A stretch of DNA of 40,788 bases from Enteractinococcus helveticum (GTDB lineage Bacteria; Actinomycetota; Actinomycetes; Actinomycetales; Micrococcaceae): the NCBI RefSeq assembly GCF_020742345.1, contig NZ_DYXC01000146.1, positions 1-40,788 on the forward strand, read 5' to 3'. The position numbers and the translations under genes are program-made. The notes below the pieces were generated by a model, which was not told where the DNA came from, ran no database searches, and worked only from the letters and a program-made list of their open reading frames with translations. Below, piece after piece: positions 25,235 through 35,400 of the stretch (the stretch's first letter is position 1; every line of letters starts with the position of its first letter).

Positions 25235-25269
25235 GGCGCTAAGCTGTACTGACGTCGGCTTAAGGCGCC
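25235..25269. terminator. Hairpin between converging sepH and phosphodiesterase genes
   Basis: GGCGC-TAAGC (25235-25244) pairs with GCTTA-AG-GCGCC (25258-25269) with a two-base bulge. It spans the stop codon of the minus-strand gene and lies 15 bases past the sepH stop, so it could end both transcripts. No clear T-tract. Confidence 0.45.
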
Positions 25270-26429
25270 TGTAGCACTAACCATGGTACCCGTACTTCTG
25301 CCGAGGTCGGTGCTCCGTGGTGGCCAACCATGTGAAAACTATGTGGCGCCGCTCGCCTACCGTCGTATAAGGCTACTGGCTCGAAGCCAGCAACCAAAAT
25401 GTCGCCGATCCGCTGTTCAACCCGCGGTGAGACATTGCCGAACCAACCGCTTTCAATCGCCTGTTGTCGAGTTACAACCCAGGCTTGATCGCCGAAGCGG
25501 CGAAGCCATGCCTCCATTGTCGTTCGTCTTTGCTCATCGGTTGCTGCTGCGTCAAAGTGCAACTGGACCATACGTGGCTCACCTGCGGTGTGAGCAACAT
25601 GCTCAATAAGTTCTTCATGCTGAGAAAAATCGATCCGATGTTCTGGTCTCACCTCGATCATGCCGTGATCTCCGGTGACTGCCAGCAATGCGCTGGTCGG
25701 TAGTTTTCGGATTAAGCGGCCAGCCTGCGAATCAATTTCTTCTAAAACTTCCAACCAGGTCGTAGAACCCGGACCGTGTTGGTGACCTGCTTTATCGAGT
25801 TCATTCACGTAAAGATAGATCAGGTTCCCCGGCTGCTGGACCGCTTCAGCTGCCCGCATAAAACGTTCACCAAGGTCGTCTGCTGCGACAAAACGAGGTC
25901 CCTTTAACGAGGCTCTGGTCAGCGCCGAATCTTCAAAGGCCGACAACGAGATCGTCACGGGGCAAATGTCGTGAACGCCCGCTTGTCGTTGTTTGTTGAG
26001 TTGCTGAAAAACCGTTGGAGCTGATTGCCAAGTTTCCGGATCGGTCCGTTCGTCCCAGCCGCCAAGTTGATTAATCACTACTTGCCGGTCAGGGTCATAG
26101 ACGTCGTAACCTACCAGTCCGTGTTGGCCGGGCGACAATGCTGTACCCAATGAGGACAGCGCCGTTGCAGTCGTGGAAGGATAGACCGATGACATTTCGG
26201 TTTCGGCCACCGTTTGGTATTTCATCACCCGACGGAAATATGGGGCGTGGGCTGCATAGTGTTCAAGCTGTTCCAACCCGAGACCATCAACCAGCAGCAA
26301 AATCGCCGACGATGCTTGCGGTAACGCCAATTGGTTGTGTGATGGTGCACCAAGGCTTGCGGCAAGCGAAGGTACCACGTGTGTGAGGTTTCGCTGGGAG
26401 CTATAGCCTGCAGGGGTCAGTGCATTCAT
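25260..26429 (-). CDS. Type I phosphodiesterase/nucleotide pyrophosphatase family protein
   Basis: An alkaline-phosphatase-superfamily enzyme with the usual two-metal site: D48 in LLLVDGLG, the nucleophile threonine in SVYPSTTATA (T86 or T87), the D/H residues of ELDKAGHQHGPGS, DH in VTGDHGM, and a late histidine in FHMVGHHG. It has no signal peptide, so it is probably cytoplasmic. Substrate is unknown; family members cleave nucleotide pyrophosphates, phosphodiesters or phosphonates. It overlaps the DUF5998 stop by 4 bases (ATGA), so the two are translationally coupled, a pairing often seen in Actinobacteria. Confidence 0.87.
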   Translation of the reverse strand: MNALTPAGYSSQRNLTHVVPSLAASLGAPSHNQLALPQASSAILLLVDGLGLEQLEHYAAHAPYFRRVMKYQTVAETEMSSVYPSTTATALSSLGTALSPGQHGLVGYDVYDPDRQVVINQLGGWDERTDPETWQSAPTVFQQLNKQRQAGVHDICPVTISLSAFEDSALTRASLKGPRFVAADDLGERFMRAAEAVQQPGNLIYLYVNELDKAGHQHGPGSTTWLEVLEEIDSQAGRLIRKLPTSALLAVTGDHGMIEVRPEHRIDFSQHEELIEHVAHTAGEPRMVQLHFDAAATDEQRRTTMEAWLRRFGDQAWVVTRQQAIESGWFGNVSPRVEQRIGDILVAGFEPVALYDGRRAAPHSFHMVGHHGAPTSAEVRVPWLVLQAP

Positions 26430-27013
26430 GAGGCGTTATCAAGGATCGCGTCTCGAAGGTTACGGCCAAATACCAGAGCTTTATTGACGGCTTCTTGGCC
26501 ATCGGCTTTCCCAGCAATGCGCAACACGAGATCTTCTGAGATGCGTGTTCCTAAATAGCCGTGGTCTGCTTCGCAGTTAGGATCATCACACAAATTAGGT
26601 ACGAATTCCATGCGCGCACCTCCGGCCCAGCTGAGCACCAGGGTGACTTCCGAAGGTGGATCGCCGGGCTGATAATTTTGCGGATTATCATAGCCGGTAG
26701 TTACAACACAGGAACGGACTTTAGACAGCGGGATAATTTCGGTAGCTACCGAAGCCTTGGCCGGGCCCATTTCCATTTCATCTTCGAGATCGTTGAGGTG
26801 CAGGGCTGCCAGCAGACTACCTTGAGCCAGCACCAAAACCGTGATGTGTCGGTGCAGGTCATCATAGCTGAAGTGGGTTTCGACGTGTACATAGTGACTC
26901 AGAATCTCCCGGTCACCAAGTTGTTGGCCCATTACATCGGCCACGAGCTGCGGGTAGAAACCAGCACGTTGAATGTCGAGTGCCAAATCAGTTGGCAATA
27001 CGGGATAAGGCAT
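26426..27013 (-). CDS. DUF5998 family protein
   Basis: A 195-residue actinobacterial conserved protein of unknown function. It is soluble and acidic, with beta-strand-rich sequence in the middle (HFSYDDLHRHITVLVLA, ALHLNDLEDE) and a CDDPNCEADHGYLG segment whose two cysteines could bind a metal. It is followed directly, with a 4-base overlap, by the phosphodiesterase gene, and preceded by the GNAT/acyl-CoA synthetase fusion 27 bases away. These three probably share a transcript. Confidence 0.85.
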   Translation of the reverse strand: MPYPVLPTDLALDIQRAGFYPQLVADVMGQQLGDREILSHYVHVETHFSYDDLHRHITVLVLAQGSLLAALHLNDLEDEMEMGPAKASVATEIIPLSKVRSCVVTTGYDNPQNYQPGDPPSEVTLVLSWAGGARMEFVPNLCDDPNCEADHGYLGTRISEDLVLRIAGKADGQEAVNKALVFGRNLRDAILDNAS

Positions 27014-27040
27014 CTTAATGTGTTTTTGTCCTTTGCACGA

Positions 27041-29794
27041 TTAATTATTCAGCAGCGCACGGCGTGCCGAGTCGGTACGTATTGCAGCATTTGCAATATA
27101 GATTTCTGCTTTCAATACGGTGGTGGCTTCCGAAGCAGCAAGCAGCGGATTGAATTTTATGCGGGCAACCTGGGGAAGATCATCTTTGAGCTGTGACACG
27201 CGTGCCAGGAGGTCTTTGATCCCCTCAACGTCGACCGCTGGGATATCACCGTAACCAAATAGTTTAGCCGAAGCACGGGGTGTTCGGATAAGTCGTTCTA
27301 GGTCCTGGTCAGACAGCGGCGGCACTACGTGCACCCAGTCATCAAGTAGCTCAACTGCATCACCTGAGATGCCAAAGGAGATCACCGGTCCAACCAGCGG
27401 GTCCTCTACGGCAGCAACGATACATCCTTGTCCTGCTGGTGCCATTGCTTGCACCTCAATTGATGGGGAACCATACGGGGCAAGTACCTCACGCATGGAC
27501 TCAATATTGGCTCGCAAACCGTCTGAGGTTTCGATATTGAGTCGCACACCACCAAGATCTAACCGGTGGCGCAAAATGGTGTTATCAGCTTTCAGTGCTA
27601 CCGGATACCCGAATTCCTCAGCGTATTCCAGGGCTTCATCGGTGGTTTGGAAACGACGCGACGGCAATACACTAATACCGTAACACTCCAGCAGTTCATC
27701 GGTCTGGGCTCGGGTCAATTTCACCAGTTCGGTGCCGGTGGCATCCTGGGTCCACTCATTGACCAGTTCTTCTGCTTTATACCGATCAATGTCTTCATAT
27801 TCGATCGCAATGCCACGCTCAGCTTCACGCCATGCACGGTATTGGACCAACTCGGACAGCACGTGTACAGCCTGTTCTGCCGAGGCATAAATGGGCAGAC
27901 CAAATTGTTTGGGTTTCACGCGCTCGGCGTCGTCACCCTCATCGACCGGACCTTGGCGGAGTTGGCCATTGCTGATTACCGATGTTGGTCGGAAATTCTT
28001 TTCCAGCACTGAGGTAAACGACGCCATGATGGTCACATCAGTATCCCCAGCAACCTCGTTGATCGCATGAGCAACTCTGGTCGCGTCCCCTTCCAGCTGG
28101 TACATACCCGATTGCACCAACACGATGATCGCGTCAGTTTGTCCAGATTGAACCACCGTGTCAACAGCCTGCGTCACGGCTTGGATGGTTTCTTCAACGG
28201 GATGTTCGGCATCAAGCATCCGAACGTCTTGAACGCCGACAATCTCCAAACCTGCGGTGCGTGCGTTCTCCACGGCCAAACGGTTCAAGGCCGGTGCATT
28301 GCCGATCACTGTCAATCGTGGCCCAGCGGGTACCGGTTGACAGGCCAGCACCTGCAAAATATCCATCATGGCGGTGTAGCTATCGGTTTCAATTGCCCCG
28401 GCTTGGCGCAACATGGATGGTACTGTGCCGCGCGGAGCCTCGGTAGTCCGGGTGGCGTGTCCCGGTGGGATTCGTCGACCCATCCCGTGGGAGCGTGACA
28501 CCACGACGGGTTTCTTACGCGCTAATCGTCGTACGATGCGCGAGAATTTGCGTGGATTACCAAAGGATTCTAAATACAGCCCCACCGCACTCGTACTGCG
28601 GTCGTCCTCTAAGTACTGCATGGCGTCGTTACCTGAGACATCTGCACGGTTGCCAGCATTAATCATCGATGAAATTCCGATGCCACGCTGGGATGCGGCG
28701 GTAAATAGCATCGCTCCGATGGGAGCTGACTGAGAGAATAATCCGATGGACCCGTGCTGCGGTAGCGCCGGTGATACCGAAGCATTAAGGCTGATTTGTG
28801 GATCCGTATTGATGATCCCGGCCGAGGCTGGACCAATAACACGCATACCGTGAGCACGGGCCACACGAACCAATCGGCGTTGTTCGGCGAGTCCTTCTTC
28901 CCCATCAAAACCATCGGTGACAATCAACAAGCCTTTGACTCCGTGTGCTGCGCAGTCTTGCACCACCGATCGGATCTGGTCATATGGGACCGCGATAACC
29001 GCCAAATCAATGTGCTGGGGCACCTCTGCCAGAGAGCTCCGCGAGATCATACCGGCAACTTCAAAGGCATCTTTATTAATCCCGTACACGGGTCCGCTAT
29101 ACCCGCCTTCGATAATGTTCTCAATCAGAGCAAAACCAATCGAGCCCCACTGTCGGGAGGCACCGATGACCGCAATAGATTCAGGTCGCAGTAGTTCGGC
29201 TACGGATTGAGCTTCAGCACGATGCTCACGAGCTTCCATAACAGCACGGACTCTAGCGGTGGGGTCAACGGGGAATTCGACAACGACTACGCCGTCCTCA
29301 AAGGATCGTTTAATATCGAAACCGGCAGCTTGAAAGACGGTGAGCATCTTGCGGTTTTCTGGCAGTACTTCGGCCACAAACGAGCGGATACCGTTTTCTC
29401 GAGCAGCTGCGGCCAGGTGTTCTATAAGAATTGACCCCAGACCCCGGCCCTGGTGGACATCGGCTATATTGAAGGCCACTTCGGCTTCAGTTGATTCACT
29501 GAGCCGGTCATAACGTCCGATCCCCAAGAGTTCATCACCAAGTAGGATCACAAATGCGACGCGGTCCACGTAATCAACTACGGTGAAACGCTCGAGTTCT
29601 TTGGCTGAAAGCTGGGACTTATACGTAAAGTAGCGAAAGTAGATAGAATCTTGGGATTGACCCTCGTGCATTTTTTGTAATGCCTCGGCGTCATCTGGGG
29701 AAACCGGTCGCAATCGGGCTGTAGCGCCATCACGCAGCAGCACATCAGCTTCCCAGTGGGCCGGATAGGGGCGTTTGGTTATCTGCTCAGCCAT
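27041..29794 (-). CDS. GNAT acetyltransferase fused to ADP-forming acyl-CoA synthetase-like domains (Pat-type)
   Basis: A 917-residue fusion. Residues about 10-170 form a GNAT acetyltransferase domain with the acetyl-CoA loop QGRGLGSILIEHL. Then come a CoA-binding Rossmann domain (IAVIGASRQWGSIG, about 200-320), a succinyl-CoA-ligase-like domain (about 345-500), and a C-terminal ATP-grasp domain (about 690-905; YPVALKADNTILRHRLDLGG). The layout is that of actinobacterial protein lysine acetyltransferases related to Pat, in which the synthetase part is usually regulatory; the order is the reverse of enterobacterial PatZ, where GNAT is last. In the region that carries the catalytic histidine in true synthetases, GHATRTTEAPRG replaces the usual SHTGALAG, so the synthetase activity is doubtful. 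No Shine-Dalgarno; TAAGAT ends six bases before the ATG, which suggests a leaderless start. Confidence 0.88.
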   Translation of the reverse strand: MAEQITKRPYPAHWEADVLLRDGATARLRPVSPDDAEALQKMHEGQSQDSIYFRYFTYKSQLSAKELERFTVVDYVDRVAFVILLGDELLGIGRYDRLSESTEAEVAFNIADVHQGRGLGSILIEHLAAAARENGIRSFVAEVLPENRKMLTVFQAAGFDIKRSFEDGVVVVEFPVDPTARVRAVMEAREHRAEAQSVAELLRPESIAVIGASRQWGSIGFALIENIIEGGYSGPVYGINKDAFEVAGMISRSSLAEVPQHIDLAVIAVPYDQIRSVVQDCAAHGVKGLLIVTDGFDGEEGLAEQRRLVRVARAHGMRVIGPASAGIINTDPQISLNASVSPALPQHGSIGLFSQSAPIGAMLFTAASQRGIGISSMINAGNRADVSGNDAMQYLEDDRSTSAVGLYLESFGNPRKFSRIVRRLARKKPVVVSRSHGMGRRIPPGHATRTTEAPRGTVPSMLRQAGAIETDSYTAMMDILQVLACQPVPAGPRLTVIGNAPALNRLAVENARTAGLEIVGVQDVRMLDAEHPVEETIQAVTQAVDTVVQSGQTDAIIVLVQSGMYQLEGDATRVAHAINEVAGDTDVTIMASFTSVLEKNFRPTSVISNGQLRQGPVDEGDDAERVKPKQFGLPIYASAEQAVHVLSELVQYRAWREAERGIAIEYEDIDRYKAEELVNEWTQDATGTELVKLTRAQTDELLECYGISVLPSRRFQTTDEALEYAEEFGYPVALKADNTILRHRLDLGGVRLNIETSDGLRANIESMREVLAPYGSPSIEVQAMAPAGQGCIVAAVEDPLVGPVISFGISGDAVELLDDWVHVVPPLSDQDLERLIRTPRASAKLFGYGDIPAVDVEGIKDLLARVSQLKDDLPQVARIKFNPLLAASEATTVLKAEIYIANAAIRTDSARRALLNN

Positions 29795-29819
29795 ATAATT
29801 ATCTTAAGCCACAATCAGG

Positions 29820-29834
29820 ACGTGGTATCCACGT
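29820..29834. promoter_or_regulatory. Palindrome between the GNAT fusion gene and parC
   Basis: ACGTGG-TAT-CCACGT is a perfect 6-base inverted repeat around a 3-base centre, in the 55-base divergent gap. It is 15 bases from the parC start and 26 from the GNAT start, close enough to affect both. It may be an operator; no bound regulator can be named. Confidence 0.4.
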
Positions 29835-29849
29835 GACGGGAAAGGTCAG

Positions 29850-32381
29850 ATGTCAAAACGTTCAAAATCTAAGACTTCGGGGAATTCGAGTACCGCAGTG
29901 GTACCAACCGAAGACCAGAACATTATCGACATTGATGTTGCTTCCGAAATGGAGCACTCCTTTTTGGAGTATGCCTATTCGGTGATCTACTCGCGTGCCC
30001 TTCCTGATGCACGTGACGGGTTGAAACCCGTGCAACGCCGCATTCTGTACATGATGAACCAGATGGGTCTGACCCCGGATAAGGGCCACGTCAAATCTGC
30101 TCGCGTGGTCGGCGAAGTGATGGGTAAGCTCCACCCCCACGGTGACTCGGCCATTTACGATGCGATGGTTCGTCTAGCCCAGGATTTCAACCTACGCTTG
30201 CCGTTGGTCGATGGTCACGGCAACTTTGGTTCCCTTGACGACGGTCCGGCAGCCGCCCGGTATACCGAGGCTCGCATGTCGCAGGCCGCGGTGGCTATGA
30301 CGGCGGATCTGACCGAAGATACGGTGGATTTTGAGCCCAATTATGACAACCAAATGCAACAACCTAGCGTATTGCCCGCGGCTTTTCCGAACCTGTTAGT
30401 CAATGGTGCGGCAGGTATTGCAGTTGGTATGGCCACCAATATGGCACCCCACAACCTAGGTGAGGTTATTGCTGCGGCCCGGCATTTACTGAAGTATCCA
30501 GAGGCCGATACCAAGGCCCTGATGAAATTTGTACCCGGCCCGGATCTGCCCTCAGGAGCACGCATCGTAGGGCTGGATGGCATCAAGGAAGCCTATGAAA
30601 CCGGGCGTGGTCGGTTTACGATGCGCGCGACCGTAAACGTTGAACAGGTTTCTGCTCGGCGCACTGGATTAGTCGTTACTGAGCTGCCCTATGGAGTCGG
30701 TCCCGAGCGCATCATTGATCGACTCAAAATCGCCGTGAATGCGAAAAAAGTGGTGGGCATCGCTGACGTCGTAGACTTGACCGATCGCCACAACGGGATG
30801 CAACTCGTCATTGAACTTAAGGCCGGGTTTAATCCTCAGGCGGTGCTGGCTCAGCTGTACAAGCACACCCCGCTTGAAGAAAACTTCGGGATCAATAATG
30901 TAGCCCTGGTTGATGGTCAACCCCAGACACTTGGGTTGAAAGATCTCTTGAGCGTCTATGTCGATCACCGTCTCACGGTGGTACGCCGTCGTACCGCGCA
31001 CCGCCTTGGCAAACGCAAAGACCGTTTACACCTGGTTGAGGGCTTGTTACTGGCCCTGGTGGATATTGATGAAGTCATTGAGATTATCCGCACGTCAGAT
31101 GATGCCGCAGCTGCGCGCCAGCGGCTCATGATGGTCTTTGATCTCACCGAGATCCAGGCCAATCACATTTTGGAACTGCGTTTACGACAGCTTACGAAGT
31201 TCTCGCGTATCGATTTAGAAACTGAGCGTGATGATCTGCTGGCAGCCATTGAGGCGTTGGAAAAGATTCTGGGTTCGGATGCCGTATTGCGCGAAACGGT
31301 TTCGAATGAACTGGCCGAAATAGCCGAAAAATTTAATGATCCCCGCCGTACCAAACTGGTGAAGTCCGAAGAGCTGGCGCCCGCTGTGACTGCGTCGTCA
31401 TCAAAGGCTGATCGTGCAGCGGCCGCATCCGCGCTCTTGGTGCCAGATGATCCCTGCTGGGTAGTGCTCTCGGCATCGGGTCGCTTGCTTCGCACCAAAG
31501 ATCAAACACCGCTGACGGGCCAGGGTCGCCGTCGTCGACATGATGTGTATACCTCTGTGGTAGCTACGACTGCACGCGGCGAGGTCGGTGCCCTGACGGA
31601 CACTGGACGGATTATTCGGCTCAACGTCGTGGAGATTCCTGCGCTCCAAGAGGCCACGGGGACTCCTGCGATGACCGATGGGGTCAAAATTCGTGACTTC
31701 ATTACGGTGCAGCGCGGGGAAAAGATCATTGCGATCGTGCCGTTGAATCGGGTGTTGGCGCTGGGGACCCGCAATGGTGTCGTCAAGCGGGTGCGTGCTG
31801 ATGATTGGCCATTGAACCAAGATGAGTTTGAAGCCATTACGCTCAAAGATGGTGACACCGTGGTTGGTGCTGCTGCAGCGCCCGAGGATAACGACCAGTT
31901 GGTATTTGTTACCGAATCAGGTCAACTGCTGCGCTTTGCGGCCGAGCTAGTGCGTCCGCAGGGGCGTTCTGGTGGCGGAATTGCCGGGATAAAACTGGTA
32001 GACAACGATCAGGTGTTGTCCTTCAATGTGGCTCCTGCGCTGGAACTCGACGAGTCCGTGGTCGTGACCGTCACCAAGACCGATGATGGCATGTTGGAAG
32101 CTTCCCCGACAGCCAAGGTGACGACACTGGAAGAGTTTGCAGCTAAGGGCCGCAATACCCAGGGGGTGCGCGCTCACCGGTTCTTACGCGGCGAGATTGC
32201 ATTAGAACTGGCATGGGCAGGACCGCACCCGCTGGCTTCGACCACCGGCGGGGTGGCACGAGCTTTGCCGCAGGAGCACTCCGAACGCGATGCCTCGGGT
32301 ATCATGTTGGATTCGGCCATCGGGGTGATCGGCCGGGGTACTTCGCCGGTGTTACCATCCCAGGACGTTGATCAGGACTAG
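29850..32381 (+). CDS. parC: DNA topoisomerase IV subunit A
   Basis: The breakage-reunion subunit of a type IIA topoisomerase, partnering ParE (not in the window) to decatenate chromosomes. The catalytic tyrosine is Y138 in AARYTEARMS. The quinolone region reads HPHGDSAIYDAMVRLAQ: S100 and D104, equivalent to E. coli GyrA S83 and D87, are the susceptible-type residues. The C-terminal beta-pinwheel lacks the canonical GyrA box QRRGGKG; the nearest equivalent is QGRRRRHDVY, which favours ParC over GyrA. 843 residues is usual for actinobacterial ParC. AAAGG lies about 8 bases before the ATG. It converges with cydDC 27 bases apart. Confidence 0.92.
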   Translation: MSKRSKSKTSGNSSTAVVPTEDQNIIDIDVASEMEHSFLEYAYSVIYSRALPDARDGLKPVQRRILYMMNQMGLTPDKGHVKSARVVGEVMGKLHPHGDSAIYDAMVRLAQDFNLRLPLVDGHGNFGSLDDGPAAARYTEARMSQAAVAMTADLTEDTVDFEPNYDNQMQQPSVLPAAFPNLLVNGAAGIAVGMATNMAPHNLGEVIAAARHLLKYPEADTKALMKFVPGPDLPSGARIVGLDGIKEAYETGRGRFTMRATVNVEQVSARRTGLVVTELPYGVGPERIIDRLKIAVNAKKVVGIADVVDLTDRHNGMQLVIELKAGFNPQAVLAQLYKHTPLEENFGINNVALVDGQPQTLGLKDLLSVYVDHRLTVVRRRTAHRLGKRKDRLHLVEGLLLALVDIDEVIEIIRTSDDAAAARQRLMMVFDLTEIQANHILELRLRQLTKFSRIDLETERDDLLAAIEALEKILGSDAVLRETVSNELAEIAEKFNDPRRTKLVKSEELAPAVTASSSKADRAAAASALLVPDDPCWVVLSASGRLLRTKDQTPLTGQGRRRRHDVYTSVVATTARGEVGALTDTGRIIRLNVVEIPALQEATGTPAMTDGVKIRDFITVQRGEKIIAIVPLNRVLALGTRNGVVKRVRADDWPLNQDEFEAITLKDGDTVVGAAAAPEDNDQLVFVTESGQLLRFAAELVRPQGRSGGGIAGIKLVDNDQVLSFNVAPALELDESVVVTVTKTDDGMLEASPTAKVTTLEEFAAKGRNTQGVRAHRFLRGEIALELAWAGPHPLASTTGGVARALPQEHSERDASGIMLDSAIGVIGRGTSPVLPSQDVDQD

Positions 32382-32408
32382 CCGCACGGTGTGACTGCCC
32401 TGGCTGCC

Positions 32409-35400
32409 CTAGTGCAGTTGGAGGGAGTCGGCCATCGAAGCGAAACGTTGGTCGTGGGTGACCATGATGACGATTTTGTTGGCCAGCGCAGTTTGCAGGT
32501 CGGCGATCAGTGCAGCGGCCTCATCGACTCCCAGGTGGGCGGTGGGCTCATCAAGCAACACGACCTGGGCGTCAGCTAGAAGTGCCCGGGCTACGGCTAC
32601 ACGTTGACGTTGGCCGCCAGAAATGAAATGCCCTGACGGTCCCAGACGGGTGTCGAGGCCTTCTGGTGAACTTGCTAACCAGTCGGTGAGTCCCACGGTG
32701 TCAAGCACCGCCAAGAGCTCTTCGTCGGTGGGTCGCTGGGCTGGATCTCTGGCCAGGGCGAGATTCGAGCGCAACGTGGAATCAAATAGGTAGGCTTCCT
32801 GAGGGCACCAGGCCACATGTTGAAGCGCTTCGGCAGGATTACTGGTTGCGGCAGTCAACCGGTACGTACCATCCAGCGGTTGTAAGAATCCGAGCAAAAC
32901 AGCCAGCAGTGTTGATTTTCCGGACCCCGACGGACCGGTGACCACCACGAAATCCCCCTTGGACGCCGTCAAGGATAAACCATCCAATACGACCGGGGCA
33001 TCTGGTCGATATCCCACCGTGATGTCGTCAAGGTGCAGCGTGTCAATTCCGGTATCCGTGACGTCTTCGACTTCAACCCAATCGGCACCCGGCGTGGTGT
33101 TTCCTTGTAATAAAGGCAAGAGTTTGGACAATTGATGGTTCAGGAGACGAGATTCTCGGGCAGCCTGACTAAATAATCCGAAGGGTTCGGCCAGAGCAAG
33201 CATCAGCATCACAACCAGGGCGGTATTCGGTGCAGAAATACCATTGCTGATGGCAACCCACATGGTTTGAATCGCAGCCCAGGCCGAGATCATGGTGGCC
33301 AGTCCCTCCCCGAGCCCAGCAGCCAAGCTACTGCGTTTTAGGGGCGCGGATGTACGGGCATCGGCTGCTGCGAAGCGGTCGGCGGCGCGGGTGGCCATCC
33401 CGTTGCCTGCGGTGTCAGCTGCTGAGCCGAATAACCGGGAGACGGCAGAAACCAACCAGGTACGGTGATCCGCCAGCTGGGTGGTGGTTTTTGCGTCCAC
33501 GAAGTGTACGACAATCGGGACCACGCAAAACGCGAGAATTCCGGACACGAGGGCTGGCCACCACGATCCGGGAGCCATATAGGCAACAATGCCGGTGCTC
33601 ACCAACCAGGTTATGATGGCCGCTGGGATCGGCACAATAACACGGGGAACGGCGTCCCGGAGCTGATCAACATCAGAAATCAGCACCGATAAGGCACCCC
33701 CGGAGCGGGTGAGTCGATTCCACTGACCGGCTTGACTGCCCAGGACATCCCAGACTTTCAGTCTGATGCGATTGGCCCAGCTCAACACTGCATCATGGAC
33801 GGCGAGTCGTTCGGCATATCGGAACACTGCTCGTCCAATGCCGAAGAACCGTACTGCGACGATGACGGCCAACAGGTATAAGATGGGTGGCTCGTAGGAG
33901 GCTTGGACGATGAGCCACCCCGATAGGGCCGATAATAGTGCGGCCGATAATAGTGCGGCCACGGCCCATCCGATGCCACTGATGAATTTGCCTTCATTCA
34001 GCGGCAGAAAACAAAACCAGTCGATCAAGCTGACCGAGGGCTGCGGCGCGACATCCACAACGGTGGGTTTGCTCTCAACTTTTTCGGCGGGAGTTTCGTC
34101 ACCGCCGATTTCGAACTGCGCACCCACCACGGTGTTGCCAACCAGTTGATGGGCATCGTGATGGATCAGTTCATCGTGCGAGGACACCAGCAGGATGATC
34201 GGCAGGTGGGAACCATCCGGTAAGGTTCCAGCAGCCAGTCCGCGCAGCACAGTACGGATTCTGGCGGCCGAATGAGCGTCGAGGTGCGCGGTGGGCTCAT
34301 CCAGTATTACCAGCCATGCGCCTTGTGACTCGGCCTGGGCTCTCGCTACGAGCAGTCGGACCAGCACGCGTGCAAAACCGAGGCGACGTCGCTCCCCTGG
34401 TGATAACTCGTCAATTCGGCGGGCTTGGTATCCTGCCAGTCCGGCCGACTCCAGGCCCAACCTCATCGCAGTTTCATGTTCCGCTGCTGGTTGGATGGCT
34501 TGGGCGGCCAGTAGGAGTTCATCGTGCACGGTGTCGCTGACAAACGTGGGATGCTGGCTCAAATAGGCCAGGGGGCGATCAGTCAACCCTACGGTTTGAC
34601 CGTCAAAGGTCGCTTCTGCATCGGTCAAAAGGCCAGCCAGGGCTTTGAGCACCGTGGACTTGCCGGTGCCTGAAGCGTCGCCAAAGACCGTGTACTGGCC
34701 ACGCGTCAGGCGCAGGTTGAAATCCCGGACCACCGGCTCTAGTATTTCAACCGCATAGCGTGGTACCGATGCCGTGTCCTCGACGTCGTCACTGTCGGCT
34801 TTATCCTGTTTGGTTTGAGCGTATTGCTGCGGTGTCAGATATTCGGGACCCGTGTAGGTTGGGTCCTCGATTCGACGCAACGCCTTATAAGCAATGGTAA
34901 TGTCACGCAATTCGACGGCGTCGTCGTGGCGGTTTTTCGTGTCCAGCAGCTGTCGCATCGTTTGGGGCACCGGCTGGTTGATTTGTGCTTTGGCCCGCTT
35001 GAGCGCGTCCACGCCGTCCTCAGAGGAGTGATAGGCCGAACCGATATCCCGAAATGGCAGATACACTTCTGCGGCCAGCGTCAGGACCATGATGCCGGCG
35101 TAGAGCTCCATGGAACCATTGACCAGGCGCACACCAATAAAGACAGCAATAATAGCCACCGATAACGTAGAAATCAGCTCGAGCGCCAGCCCCGACATGA
35201 ACGCAGCTTTCAGCGTGTTCATTGTGGTGCGCTGATAGCTATTCGACACGTCTGCCAGCGCTTTGCGTTGCATTCCGGCCCGGCGCAGTCCCACCAGCAC
35301 AGGCAGACCGCGTGCTAATTCCAGCAGGTGTTGGGAAAGTTTGTGCAAACCAGAGGCCGCCTCATCAACGCGGTGTTCGGTGAAACGACCAATCAGGATC

